Of a DNA stretch of 64,000 nt, positions 24,192 through 32,235 are shown in pieces. Under the pieces are notes generated by a model. It worked only from the letters and a program-made list of their open reading frames with translations, ran no database searches and was not told where the DNA came from. Every line of letters begins with the position of its first letter. Positions within the stretch are counted from its first letter, which is position 1. A program made the position numbers and the translations under genes. The DNA comes from Cryobacterium sp. HLT2-28 (GTDB lineage Bacteria; Actinomycetota; Actinomycetes; Actinomycetales; Microbacteriaceae): positions 1-64,000 of the forward strand of contig NZ_SOFH01000016.1 in the NCBI RefSeq assembly GCF_004402495.1, read 5' to 3'.

Positions 24192-25892
24192 TCAGGCCGG
24201 TTCCGGCGCGAAGGCGGGCGTGCCGGCCGCCCGCCACAGGTGCATGCCCGCGTAGCTGCGCCAGGGTGCCCAGCCGGCGCCGGCCGCGGCGAGCCGTTTC
24301 GGATCCGCGGGAAGGGACAGCCGCGCGGCTCCCTGCCGCAGGGCCAGGTCGCTGGTGAGCAGGATGTCGGGGCTGCCCAGCACCCGCATGGCCACGTAGC
24401 CGGCCGTCCACGGTCCGATCCCGGCCAGCGCGACCAGGTTCGACTCCAGTGTCTCCCTGGCCTGGCCGTAGGAGAGCACCAGGTCGCCGGAGGCGAGGGC
24501 CTCGGCGACCCGGATGACCGTGTCGATCCGTGCGGCCGGCCCGCGCAGCACGTCGCGGCCGTCGGCCGCGATCCGGGCGGCGGTCGGGAACAGCCGGGTC
24601 AGCCCCTGGCCGGCGCCGGCATCCGGGAACGGGTCGCCGAGGGCCTCGGCGAGGCGGGAGAGCGCCGTGCGGGCGGCCGCGACGGAGACCTGCTGGCCGA
24701 GCAGGGCGCGGAACAGGGTCTCCTCCGGGTCCATGCTGCCCGGCAGCCGGATGCCCGGGGTTCCGGCGACCGTGGCGGCCAGAAGCGGGTCGGCCGCCAG
24801 GGCCAGGTCGATCGCCTGGGCGTCGGCGTCGAGGTCGAGCAGGCGACGCACCCGGCTGACCAGCGGGGCGAGGTCGGCGAGGCTGGTCAGCCGGGCGACG
24901 CAGCCGATGAGCGGGGCGGCCGGGGTGCCGGCCAGGGACAGCTCGACCGCGGCGAAGCCGTTCGGCAGCCGGAGGGTGCGAGAGTAGGTGTCCGCGGTGG
25001 CCGCCTCGACGCCGGGGATCGCGCGCACGCCGAGGAAGCCGAGCACTCCCGGGCCGTCGAACGGCGCCCGGGCCGGTAGCTGCAGGGTGACGCTTGTGCC
25101 GATGCCCGGCTCGCGGGCCGGTTCGTCGCGCTGTGCGGCGGCCCGCTCGGCTCCGTTCTGGCCGGCGTCGTTCCGGCGGGCCCCGCTTCCGCGGGCCCAC
25201 TTTTCGTCGGCCCCGTGCGGGTTCGCCTTGCCGGCCCGGGAGGCCCACTGCATCCTGCTCCGCAGCTCCGACGGCGTGCGTTCGTAGACGGCGGCGATGG
25301 TGTCGTTGAACTGGCGGATGCTGCCGAAACCGGCGGCGAAGGCGACCTCGCTGATCGGAAGTCCCGTGCCGAGCAGCAGCCGGGCGGTCTGCGCTCGGTG
25401 CGCTCGGGCGAGGGCGAGCGGGCCGGCGCCGAGCTCGTCGACGAGAACCCGGGTGAGGTGCCGTTCGCTGTAGCCGAGCCGCGCGGCCAGCCCGGTCACG
25501 CCCTCCCGCTCGACCGCGCCGTCGGCGATCAGCCGCATCGCCCGGGCGGCGAGGTCGTCGCGGACGTTCCAGTCGGGCGAGCCGGGCACGGCATCCGGCA
25601 GGCAGCGTTTGCAGGCGCGCAGGCCGGCCTCGTGGGCGGCGGCGCTGGTGAGGTAGAACGACACGTTCGACGGCTTCGGGGTGACGGCCGGACAGCTCGG
25701 CCGGCAGTAGATGCCGGTGGAATGCACACCGGTGATGAACTGCCCGTCGAACCGGGAATCCCGGGACGACATCGCGCGGTACCGCTCGGCGAAGTCCGGG
25801 TCGGCGGCCCCGGCTCCTGCCGCGGCGCGCGCCCCGGTGGGGGGAGTCACGGGCGGGCGCGGCGCCTGCTGGCTGAGTTCGGGCGGCTTCAC
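24192..25892 (-). CDS. Ada/AlkA-type fusion: zinc domain, AraC domain and 3-methyladenine DNA glycosylase
   Basis: A 566-residue three-part protein. About 40-110 is an Ada-like zinc domain with CRPSC and CKRC, whose first Cys takes methyl groups from phosphotriesters in Ada. About 120-205 is an AraC-type helix-turn-helix. About 270-560 is an AlkA fold with the helix-hairpin-helix LVALAGIGPWTAGYVAMR and the catalytic Asp in LLTSDLAL. There is no O6-methylguanine methyltransferase domain, as is usual for the AlkA-type fusion of actinobacteria. It should sense alkylation and excise alkylated bases. The GTG start at 25892 is the first that keeps the N-terminal arm; a start near 25773 is possible. 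A Gly/Ala/Arg-rich linker joins the AraC and AlkA parts. Confidence 0.88.
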   Translation of the reverse strand: MKPPELSQQAPRPPVTPPTGARAAAGAGAADPDFAERYRAMSSRDSRFDGQFITGVHSTGIYCRPSCPAVTPKPSNVSFYLTSAAAHEAGLRACKRCLPDAVPGSPDWNVRDDLAARAMRLIADGAVEREGVTGLAARLGYSERHLTRVLVDELGAGPLALARAHRAQTARLLLGTGLPISEVAFAAGFGSIRQFNDTIAAVYERTPSELRSRMQWASRAGKANPHGADEKWARGSGARRNDAGQNGAERAAAQRDEPAREPGIGTSVTLQLPARAPFDGPGVLGFLGVRAIPGVEAATADTYSRTLRLPNGFAAVELSLAGTPAAPLIGCVARLTSLADLAPLVSRVRRLLDLDADAQAIDLALAADPLLAATVAGTPGIRLPGSMDPEETLFRALLGQQVSVAAARTALSRLAEALGDPFPDAGAGQGLTRLFPTAARIAADGRDVLRGPAARIDTVIRVAEALASGDLVLSYGQARETLESNLVALAGIGPWTAGYVAMRVLGSPDILLTSDLALRQGAARLSLPADPKRLAAAGAGWAPWRSYAGMHLWRAAGTPAFAPEPA

Positions 25893-26010
25893 GCTCCCAG
25901 CCTGACAGGTCCGGGACCACCCCGATAGCGGGAATCGGACATCACCGCGCCCGGGCCGCTCCCGGAGGCACCGGGCGCCGGGCAGTCCGGCCGGCCGGTA
26001 CTGTGGCGGG

Positions 26011-27405
26011 ATGACCGCATTGGAGCGACTGCAGGCCGAACTGGGCACCATCGTGAGCGTCGACCCGGCCGAGTTGTCGGCCGCCCGCGCCGACAAGTCC
26101 GGGTGGGTGGCCGCCGGGCTGCCGCTGGCGGTGGTGCGGGCCGGAACGGTCGAGCACGTGCAGGCGACGCTGCGGATCGCCTCGGAATGGCGCGTCCCGG
26201 TGGTCACCCGCGGCGCCGGGACCGGCCTGGCCGGGGGAGCCTGCGGCACCGACGGGTCGATCGTGCTCAGCGTCGCCGGGATGAACCGCATCCTCGAGAT
26301 CCGGCCGGAGGACGAACTGGCGGTGGTCGAACCCGGCGTGATCAACCAGCAGCTGAACGACGCCCTCCTCGAGCACGGCCTCTGGTTCGCCCCCGACCCG
26401 GCCAGCAAAGCCATCTCCACCGTGGGCGGCAACATCGCGACCAATGCGGGCGGGCTGCTCTGCGCGAAGTACGGCGTGACGAGGGAGGCCGTGCTCGGGC
26501 TGACGGTTGTGCTCGCCGACGGCAGCCTGCTCCGCACCGGGCGGCGCACCGTCAAGGGCGTCACCGGCTACGACCTGACCGCGTTGCTGACCGGGTCGGA
26601 GGGCACCCTGGGCGTGATCGTCGAGGCGGTCGTGCGCGCCCGGGCGATCACCGCGGGGGAGACGGTGACGATCGGGGCGGTGTTCGCCGACGTCGCCGAG
26701 GCCGCCGCGGCATCCGCCCAGGTCACGGCGGCCAGGATCCGCCCGGCCGTGATGGAACTGATCGACCCCGTCGCCCTCGCCCTGATCGCGGCGCACCTCG
26801 GGCCGGCGGCGTCGGCCGGGCTGCCGCTCGGCTGGGGCGCGTTCCTGCTGCTGCAGACGGACGGGCCGGCCGCCCGGGCGGAGGCCGAGCAGGCCGTGGC
26901 CGTGCTCCGCGCGGCGGGCGGCGAGGCCCGGGTCTCCACGGATGCCGCCTCGGCCGAGCGACTGCTCGCCGTGCGGCGGGCCGCTCACCCCGCGCTGGCA
27001 GCCCACGGCCAGGTGCTGATCGAGGACGTCTGCGTGCCGCGGTCCCGGATGAAGGAGATGTTCGATCGGATCGCCGAGATCAGCGCGCGCACCGGCGTGC
27101 CGATCCCCACCATCGCCCACGCCGGTGACGGCAACCTGCATCCGAACTTCGTCATCCCCGTCGACCGGCTCCGCGGCGACGACGACCAGGTGGTCCCCGA
27201 GCCGATCTGGGCGGCGGCGGGTGAACTGTTCCGGGCCGCGCTCGACCTTGGCGGCACCCTCACCGGGGAGCACGGGGTGGGAGTGCTGAAGCGGCGCTGG
27301 CTGGCCGAGGAGCTCGGCGACACGAGCTTCGACCTGCAGCGACGGATCAAGACCGTGTTCGACCCGCTGGGCATCCTGAACCCCGGGACCATGTTCGCGT
27401 CCTGA
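26011..27405 (+). CDS. FAD-linked oxidase (GlcD/D-lactate dehydrogenase-like)
   Basis: A 464-residue enzyme of the PCMH-type FAD family. The FAD-binding part has VVTRGAGTGLAGGACGTDGSIVLS near 70-93 and NIATNAGGLLCAKYGVT near 140. A C-terminal FAD-oxidase domain has GEHGVGVLKRRWL near 417 and ends in PLGILNPGTMF. It oxidises a 2-hydroxyacid such as glycolate or D-lactate. It lacks the GlcE and GlcF partners nearby, so it may act alone as a D-lactate dehydrogenase. TACTGT (25999-26004) six bases before the ATG indicates leaderless expression. Confidence 0.88.
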   Translation: MTALERLQAELGTIVSVDPAELSAARADKSGWVAAGLPLAVVRAGTVEHVQATLRIASEWRVPVVTRGAGTGLAGGACGTDGSIVLSVAGMNRILEIRPEDELAVVEPGVINQQLNDALLEHGLWFAPDPASKAISTVGGNIATNAGGLLCAKYGVTREAVLGLTVVLADGSLLRTGRRTVKGVTGYDLTALLTGSEGTLGVIVEAVVRARAITAGETVTIGAVFADVAEAAAASAQVTAARIRPAVMELIDPVALALIAAHLGPAASAGLPLGWGAFLLLQTDGPAARAEAEQAVAVLRAAGGEARVSTDAASAERLLAVRRAAHPALAAHGQVLIEDVCVPRSRMKEMFDRIAEISARTGVPIPTIAHAGDGNLHPNFVIPVDRLRGDDDQVVPEPIWAAAGELFRAALDLGGTLTGEHGVGVLKRRWLAEELGDTSFDLQRRIKTVFDPLGILNPGTMFAS

Positions 27406-27472
27406 CCACGGGACCGGGTTCGCGTGCCGGCCGGCGGCGCGGAACGCCTCGGCCACCAGTAATGTGTTGCGC

Positions 27473-28690
27473 ATGGCTTTCGAGACCCCGGTACCCGAAC
27501 GATCCTCGGCCGCCCCCGAGGTGAACCCGGCGCTCCACCCGGTGCGGCAGGTCTGGACCACCCCGGTGCGCCGCCCCCGCGCTGCCGCGGTCGGGCTCGC
27601 GATCGTCGGGATCGTCGTCGCCGGTGCGGCGCTGCTGCTCGTCCTGGTCTACCTCTCCACCTTCCTCGGCCCCGGCGCGCTGCTCATCTGCCTCGCGCTG
27701 GCGCTCGTGCCGCTCAGCGTGATCCTGCTCGCGGTGCGCTGGATCGACCGGTGGGAGCCTGAGCCGAGGCCGGCGCTCTGGTTCGCTCTGCTCTGGGGTG
27801 CCGGGGTGTCCGTCGTCTCCGCCCTGGTCTTCGACCTCGGGGTCAAGCTGGCCCTGGCCGCCACCGGCGCGGCCGCGACCGGCGACGGCGCCGACTTCCT
27901 CACCGGCGTGATCCAGGCGCCGATCGTCGAGGAGACCGCGAAGGGCGCCGGCATCCTGCTGCTGTTCTGGGCGATGCGGCGCCGCTTCGACGGGCCGGTC
28001 GACGGCGTGGTCTACGCCGCGACGATCGCGGCGGGCTTCGCCTTCTCCGAGAACATCCAGTACTTCGGGGTCGCGATGATCGAAGGCGGCGCAGGGACCC
28101 TCGGCTTCACCTTCCTGGTGCGCGGCGTGCTCTCGCCGTTCGCCCACGTCATGTTCACCGCGTGCACCGGCATCGCATTCGGGCTGGCCACCCGCCGCCG
28201 GGCCGGGGGCGCGGTCGGCATCGTGCTGCTCGGGCTGGTCTGCGCCATCGCGCTGCACGCGCTCTGGAACGGGGCGTTCTACCTGCTCGTCGGCGACACC
28301 GGCCTGATCTCCTACTATCTGCTCGTGCAGGTTCCGCTGTTCACCACGGCGGTCGTGGTGGTGGTGCTGCTGCGCCGCCAGGAGGAGCGGATCACGAAGC
28401 ATTGCCTGATGGAGTACGCGGCGGCCGGCTGGTTCTCCGCGGCCGAGGTCGAGATGCTGGCCACCCCGCAGGGGCGGCGGCAGGCGCGGGGCTGGGCGGC
28501 GCGCCAGAGCCGGGACCGGCGCACCGGGATGCATGATTTCATCACGGATGCCACCCGCCTCGCCTTCGCCCGCCAGCGGATGCTCAACGGCAGCGCCGGC
28601 AACGTCGACCGAGCCGACGAGGCAGAGCTTCTGGCGCTGGTGCAGCACGATCGGGCCGCCCTGGTCGGCGCAGCCGGACCGGTGCGCTGA
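27473..28690 (+). CDS. PrsW-family intramembrane metalloprotease
   Basis: A 405-residue membrane protein with about eight helices and the PrsW motifs: EETAKG near 150, FSENIQYF near 195, SPFAHVMFTACTG near 220, and HALWNG near 265. The Glu pair and His residues form the in-membrane metal site. Family members cut anti-sigma factors or other membrane proteins. The last 110 residues are cytoplasmic and basic, with no second domain recognised. The ATG at 27473 is preceded by TAATGT seven bases away. No anti-sigma gene is adjacent. Confidence 0.88.
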   Translation: MAFETPVPERSSAAPEVNPALHPVRQVWTTPVRRPRAAAVGLAIVGIVVAGAALLLVLVYLSTFLGPGALLICLALALVPLSVILLAVRWIDRWEPEPRPALWFALLWGAGVSVVSALVFDLGVKLALAATGAAATGDGADFLTGVIQAPIVEETAKGAGILLLFWAMRRRFDGPVDGVVYAATIAAGFAFSENIQYFGVAMIEGGAGTLGFTFLVRGVLSPFAHVMFTACTGIAFGLATRRRAGGAVGIVLLGLVCAIALHALWNGAFYLLVGDTGLISYYLLVQVPLFTTAVVVVVLLRRQEERITKHCLMEYAAAGWFSAAEVEMLATPQGRRQARGWAARQSRDRRTGMHDFITDATRLAFARQRMLNGSAGNVDRADEAELLALVQHDRAALVGAAGPVR

Positions 28691-28737
28691 CCGGGGCACG
28701 CGGCATCCGCCGGGGTTGACCCGCGCGGCAGATCCGC

Positions 28738-28791
28738 GGCGGGTCCCTGGCAGACGGCGGGTCCCTGGCAGACGGCGGGTCCCTGGCAGAC
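28738..28791. repeat. 18-bp perfect tandem repeat, three copies, intergenic
   Basis: Three identical units of GGCGGGTCCCTGGCAGAC at 28738-28755, 28756-28773 and 28774-28791. They lie in the 249-bp gap between the PrsW and FKBP genes. Perfect identity implies recent amplification or homogenisation. No coding role is seen. Confidence 0.92.
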
Positions 28792-28795
28792 AAAG

Positions 28796-28849
28796 AACTC
28801 GCCGCCCGGTGGTGTGGCAATGCCGACGACTCTCCCGGAGCGGCGAGTT
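28796..28849. repeat. Inverted repeat behind the PrsW gene
   Basis: AACTCGCCGC (28796-28805) and GCGGCGAGTT (28840-28849) are perfect 10-bp arms around a 34-bp loop that contains GGCAATGCC. It directly follows the 18-bp repeats. It could end PrsW transcription, although no T tract follows. Confidence 0.6.
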
Positions 28850-28939
28850 ACTGACTTCATAGTGCGCCTCCCGGCCCCGTTCGCGCAAGGGGGAATTTCC
28901 CGGTGTGCGATCGGCGGCCGGATCGGGTTGGATAGGACC

Positions 28940-29311
28940 ATGACTGATTTGAACTCCAAGCCCGAACTCGACGCGCCGGAGGGCCCCGCGCCCGAGGCCC
29001 TCACCGTTACCGACATCGTGGTTGGCGAGGGCGCCGAGGCGACCCCCGGCGCCACCGTCGACGTGCACTACCTCGGCGTCGAGTACGACACCGGGGACGA
29101 ATTCGACTCGTCGTGGAGCCGCGGCCAGTCGATCAACTTCCCCCTTCGCTCCCTGATCGCCGGCTGGCAGCAGGGCATCCCCGGGATGAAGGTCGGCGGG
29201 CGCCGCAAGCTCGTCGTGCCGCCGCACCTGGCCTACGGCCCCGCGGGCGGCGGACACCGCCTCTCCGGCCAGACCCTGATCTTCGTGATCGACCTGCTCG
29301 GTGTCAGCTAG
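28940..29311 (+). CDS. FKBP-type peptidyl-prolyl isomerase
   Basis: A 123-residue single FKBP domain: VDVHYLGVEYDTGDEFDSSW (about 34-53), then WQQGIPGMKVGGRRKLVVPPHLAYG (about 75-99), and a closing LIFVIDLLGV. The Asp, Phe, Trp and Tyr residues that line the proline pocket are present. No signal peptide or lipobox is seen, so it is a cytosolic foldase. The ATG at 28940 is chosen by alignment to the family's N-terminus; upstream sequence is repetitive and non-coding. Confidence 0.92.
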   Translation: MTDLNSKPELDAPEGPAPEALTVTDIVVGEGAEATPGATVDVHYLGVEYDTGDEFDSSWSRGQSINFPLRSLIAGWQQGIPGMKVGGRRKLVVPPHLAYGPAGGGHRLSGQTLIFVIDLLGVS

Positions 29312-29321
29312 GACTCGAGCA

Positions 29322-29397
29322 CCGGTGGTCGAGCCTCCGGTGGTCGACCGTCTCGAGACCCGCCCAAGGGGCTGGTCTCGGCACGCTCGACCACCGG
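29322..29397. repeat. REP-like palindrome, first copy
   Basis: CCGGTGGTCGAGC (29322-29334) and its exact complement (29385-29397) enclose an inner pair, CGAGACC...GGTCTCG, and a partial extra copy of the outer arm (29337-29350). It starts 10 bp after the FKBP stop and may serve as its terminator. A related element with the same GGTGGTCGAG core lies at 42819-42871. Confidence 0.75.
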
Positions 29398-29486
29398 GAT
29401 GCGGCTCGACCGCACGGAGCCGGCGCTGCTGCGGGTTCCGGGAAGATGGTTACCCCGACAACGCTCGTGGGCGGAGATAATGGGCC

Positions 29487-29909
29487 ATGATCTCAATCGA
29501 CTGCGCACGCGCCCTGGCCGACGCCGGGCTGCGCTGGCGCCCGGTCTCGGGAGACGCTTTCCGGATCGATCGTTCGGGCTTCGAGAACGACGTCTTCACG
29601 GTCAGCGACATGACCATCGAACCGCACGAGTTCGACACCGGCACCATCCTCGGCTTCAACGGCACCACCGAGTGGGCACTCGATTCGCTGGCCCTCGAGG
29701 ACGCGCTCTGGCTGCCGCGCGAGGACCAGGTGCGCGACCTGCTCCGCAGCACCTTCCGCTCGCTCACCCGGCTCGGCGAAGACGCCTACCGGGTGCGGAT
29801 CGCTGTGGCCGGCGCCGACGAGAGCCATGACGCGGCCGACCCGGCGGATGCCTACGCCCTGGCGCTGCTGCGGCTGATCCGGCTCTCCGGCGACGACCTG
29901 GTCTCGTGA
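29487..29909 (+). CDS. Conserved hypothetical protein
   Basis: A 140-residue soluble protein that I do not match to a named domain with confidence. It is acidic and has the blocks FENDVFTVSDMTIEPHEF (about 31-48), GFNGTTEWALDSLALEDALWLPREDQ (about 55-80), and a C-terminal helix rich in Leu and Ala. Similar proteins in actinobacteria carry a pilus-assembly label for which I see no support. GATAAT ends five bases before the ATG. The stop overlaps the next gene by four bases (GTGA). Confidence 0.7.
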   Translation: MISIDCARALADAGLRWRPVSGDAFRIDRSGFENDVFTVSDMTIEPHEFDTGTILGFNGTTEWALDSLALEDALWLPREDQVRDLLRSTFRSLTRLGEDAYRVRIAVAGADESHDAADPADAYALALLRLIRLSGDDLVS

Positions 29910-30328
29910 GCCCGACCGGCCCCGAGTGGTGGGAGATCGTGCTCGGCGTTGCCGGCGGCATCCTGCTGCTGTGGCTGGTGCTGGTCGGCCTGCTCTGGAG
30001 GGCGGCCCGCAAACAATCCGACCCGACCCGGCTGCGAGACGCGCTGCGCCTGATCCCCGACGTGGTGCGGCTGCTTCGGCGCCTGGCGGCCGACCGGACC
30101 GTTTCGGCCGGGGTGCGGGTCTGGCTGGTCGTGCTCCTCGGGTATCTCCTCTCGCCGATCGACCTGGTGCCGGACTTCATCCCGGTGCTGGGCTACGCGG
30201 ACGACGCGATCATCGTGGCCCTCGTGCTGCGGTTCGTCACCCGCCGCGCGGGCGCGGAGGCGATCGAGCGGCACTGGCCCGGCACTCCGCAGGGACTCGC
30301 GGCGCTGCGCACCCTGGCCGGGATCTGA
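29906..30328 (+). CDS. YkvA-like DUF1232 membrane protein
   Basis: A 140-residue protein with an N-terminal helix (about 10-32) and a DUF1232 core near 75-115: the motif GYLLSPIDLVPDFIPVLGYADD is diagnostic. The role is unknown; DUF1232 proteins are small and often membrane-associated. The GTG start overlaps the preceding stop (29906-29909), which indicates coupled translation. It ends 100 bp before the convergent SDR gene; a 16-bp tandem repeat fills most of that gap. Confidence 0.88.
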   Translation: MSPTGPEWWEIVLGVAGGILLLWLVLVGLLWRAARKQSDPTRLRDALRLIPDVVRLLRRLAADRTVSAGVRVWLVVLLGYLLSPIDLVPDFIPVLGYADDAIIVALVLRFVTRRAGAEAIERHWPGTPQGLAALRTLAGI

Positions 30329-30365
30329 CCAAGAGCCTGGCTCCCCGAGCCGGTGGGCCGGGGCC

Positions 30366-30445
30366 GGGCGATCCGGTCGCTGGGCGATCGGGTCGCTGGG
30401 CGATCCGGTCGCTGGGCGATCCGGCCGCTAGGCGATCCGGTCGCT
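30366..30445. repeat. 16-bp tandem repeat, five copies, overlapping the SDR 3' end
   Basis: Five units of about GGGCGATCCGGTCGCT start at 30366, 30382, 30398, 30414 and 30430, with one or two substitutions each. The SDR stop codon (30428-30430) falls at the boundary between units four and five. The last six codons of that gene are therefore built from the repeat, and the other copies lie beyond its stop. Confidence 0.9.
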
Positions 30446-31285
30446 GGTGAGTCGCTGCACGGCCGAGCCGTCGAGGTCGGCGAGCTTGACGCCGACGAAC
30501 TGGCGGGCGGCATCCGAGGTCTGCACCCGGAAGGGCGGGACGTCGCCGTCGAGCAGGGCGGCGACCACGGAACCGGCGCTCTCGGCCGTCTGCGCCGAGG
30601 CGAACGAGGAGCCCGCGCGGGCGAGGTAGGCGGCGAGGCCGGCCGCGTACGGGTCGCCGAAGGCAGCCGGCGCGGTCGGATCGAAGCCCACGTTGGCGAC
30701 GAACGAGGTCGCGACGGCGCCGGGCTCGACGACGGTCACCGACACGCCTGCCGACCGGACCACGGGCGCGAGGCTCTCCATGAATCCCTCCACGGCGAAC
30801 TTCGCGGCGCAGTACGCCTCGTTGAACGGCTGCCCGATGACCCCGCCGACGCTGGTCACGGTGATCAGCCGGCCGTGGCTCGTGCGCAGATGGGGGAGCG
30901 CGGCCCGGGTGACTCCCACGACCCCGAAGAAGTTCACTTCCATCACGGCCCTGACCTGGTCGATGGTCTCGTTCTCGATCGTGCCCAGGTGGCCGGAGCC
31001 AGCGTTGTTGACCACGGCGTCGAGGCGGCCGTAGCGGCCGACGATCCCGGCGACCACCTCGGTCACCGACTGCGCCTCGGTCACGTCGAGGCGCCGGATG
31101 TCGAGGGTCACCCCGGTCGCGTCGGCGGCGTCGAGCAGCGCCCGCGTGCCCTCGAGGTTGCGCATGGTGGCTACGACGGTGTGGCCGGCCTGGGCCGCCG
31201 CGATCGCGGCGTGCAACCCGATTCCCGAGGAGGTGCCGGTGATCAGGACGACGTTGGGCGTGTGTCCGGCAGGTGAGTTCGTCAT
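30428..31285 (-). CDS. Short-chain dehydrogenase/reductase
   Basis: A 285-residue classical SDR: TGTSSGIG near 16-23, NNAGSGHLG near 92, Ser in VTSVGGVIG near 142, and Tyr in YCAAK at about 156-160. The C-terminal extension beyond residue 250 is longer than in the core family and resembles that of oxidoreductases acting on lipids or retinol-like substrates. TAGGCT (31293-31298) seven bases before the ATG suggests leaderless expression. The last residues (SDRIA) are encoded by the tandem repeat. Confidence 0.87.
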   Translation of the reverse strand: MTNSPAGHTPNVVLITGTSSGIGLHAAIAAAQAGHTVVATMRNLEGTRALLDAADATGVTLDIRRLDVTEAQSVTEVVAGIVGRYGRLDAVVNNAGSGHLGTIENETIDQVRAVMEVNFFGVVGVTRAALPHLRTSHGRLITVTSVGGVIGQPFNEAYCAAKFAVEGFMESLAPVVRSAGVSVTVVEPGAVATSFVANVGFDPTAPAAFGDPYAAGLAAYLARAGSSFASAQTAESAGSVVAALLDGDVPPFRVQTSDAARQFVGVKLADLDGSAVQRLTSDRIA

Positions 31286-31295
31286 GCGGGCGAGC

Positions 31296-31721
31296 CTAGT
31301 AGCGGTCGGGTTCCGGGCCGAGCTGGAAGCGCCGTCCGGTGATCACCTGGGGGGTGATCTCCACGTAGATGTACTTGAGGGTGGGGATGAGGGGACGCAG
31401 CGGCAACTGGTCGGCGGCCTCGATCTCGTGCTGGGTGTCGAGCACGCGGGCTTGTCCCCGCACGACGACGCTCCAGGCCTCGTCGCGGCCGATTCCGTCG
31501 GTCTCGAAGGCGACCTTGTCGTTCACGGTGAGTTCGAGCAGTTTCGTGCCCTCGGCCGTGCGGAAGACCAGTCGCCGGTCGGAGGCGATGAAATTGACCG
31601 GGTAGATGTCGGGTTCCCCGGAGATGCTCATCGCGAGGCGCCCGAAACTCGACGAGATCAGGAGCTCCCAGCATTCGTCTTCGCTGAGGTGCCGGACCGG
31701 ATACAGGTCGTTGGTTTCCAT
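31296..31721 (-). CDS. Pyridoxamine 5'-phosphate oxidase-family (FMN-binding) protein
   Basis: A 141-residue split-barrel flavoprotein. LSEDECWELLISSSFGRLAM (about 11-30) and a strand pattern PDIYPVNFI-ASDRRLVFRTAEG-TKL are typical of the PPOX/NimA-like group. These proteins bind FMN and reduce nitroaromatics or other small molecules; the cofactor could also be F420. The ATG at 31721 is the first consistent with the fold. It starts 75 bp after the emfourin stop. Confidence 0.85.
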   Translation of the reverse strand: METNDLYPVRHLSEDECWELLISSSFGRLAMSISGEPDIYPVNFIASDRRLVFRTAEGTKLLELTVNDKVAFETDGIGRDEAWSVVVRGQARVLDTQHEIEAADQLPLRPLIPTLKYIYVEITPQVITGRRFQLGPEPDRY

Positions 31722-31795
31722 GCCCCATATTCCCACGCCATCGGGTCGGATGCGAGCATGTGTCCCGGCAATCCGCCGCCGGGCCCGGGCAGCGG

Positions 31796-32152
31796 TCATC
31801 CGGGAGGCTGGGAGTCGGCTCCAAACCCGCCGAGTGGCGAGTCAGGGGGATGACCGGTCCCGGCCGGCCGTGGTCCTGACCCGGATTCGGCCCGCTGGGA
31901 CGCCGTGACCCGGTCGACGAGTTCCTTCCACGGCCCGCAGACCTGCGGTTCGGCGAGGACCACCTCGTTCGGTGCGCACCGGATGCGGTAGACGAACCGG
32001 TCCGGTTCGGGTGCCCGCGCGCTCACCTCGGCCCAGGGCAGGGCCGTGATCAGCTCGGCCCAGTCGGCGGCGTCGGGCTGCGCGTCGACGTCGACCTCCC
32101 AGGTGGTGCGGATGCCGGCGATGCCCCCGCTCCGTGACACGACGACCTTCAT
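31796..32152 (-). CDS. Emfourin-like inhibitor of M4 proteases
   Basis: A 118-residue protein whose first 85 residues fit the emfourin (protealysin inhibitor) family: VVVSRSGGIAGIRTTWEVD at 3-21, then WAELITALPW. The last 30 residues are a Pro/Gly-rich tail. Emfourin blocks the active site of protealysin-like metalloproteases in the cytosol. It lies 25 bp downstream of an M4 protease gene on the same strand, the standard arrangement. A TAGCAT hexamer (32160-32165) seven bases before the ATG could drive it separately from the protease. Confidence 0.83.
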   Translation of the reverse strand: MKVVVSRSGGIAGIRTTWEVDVDAQPDAADWAELITALPWAEVSARAPEPDRFVYRIRCAPNEVVLAEPQVCGPWKELVDRVTASQRAESGSGPRPAGTGHPPDSPLGGFGADSQPPG

Positions 32153-32160
32153 GCGGCCGA

Positions 32161-32235
32161 TGCTACTCCGGCCGTTGCTACTCCGGGCGCCGTGCTTCCG
32201 GGCGCTGTTGCTCCGGGCGCTGTGCTTCCGGGCGC
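32161..32235. repeat. About five 15-bp tandem repeats at the M4 protease 3' end
   Basis: Units of about 15 bp around the core CTCCGGGCG or TTCCGGGCG run through 32161-32235. On the minus strand the inner units encode a RPEAQ/RPEQQ/RPEAR tail of the protease. The stop codon (32178-32180) and the emfourin -10 lie in the outer units. Confidence 0.75.

Noticed and set aside
28738..30445. Tandem repeats considered as CRISPR arrays
   Set aside because: Units are 16 or 18 bp and directly abutting, with no spacers, and there are no cas genes.
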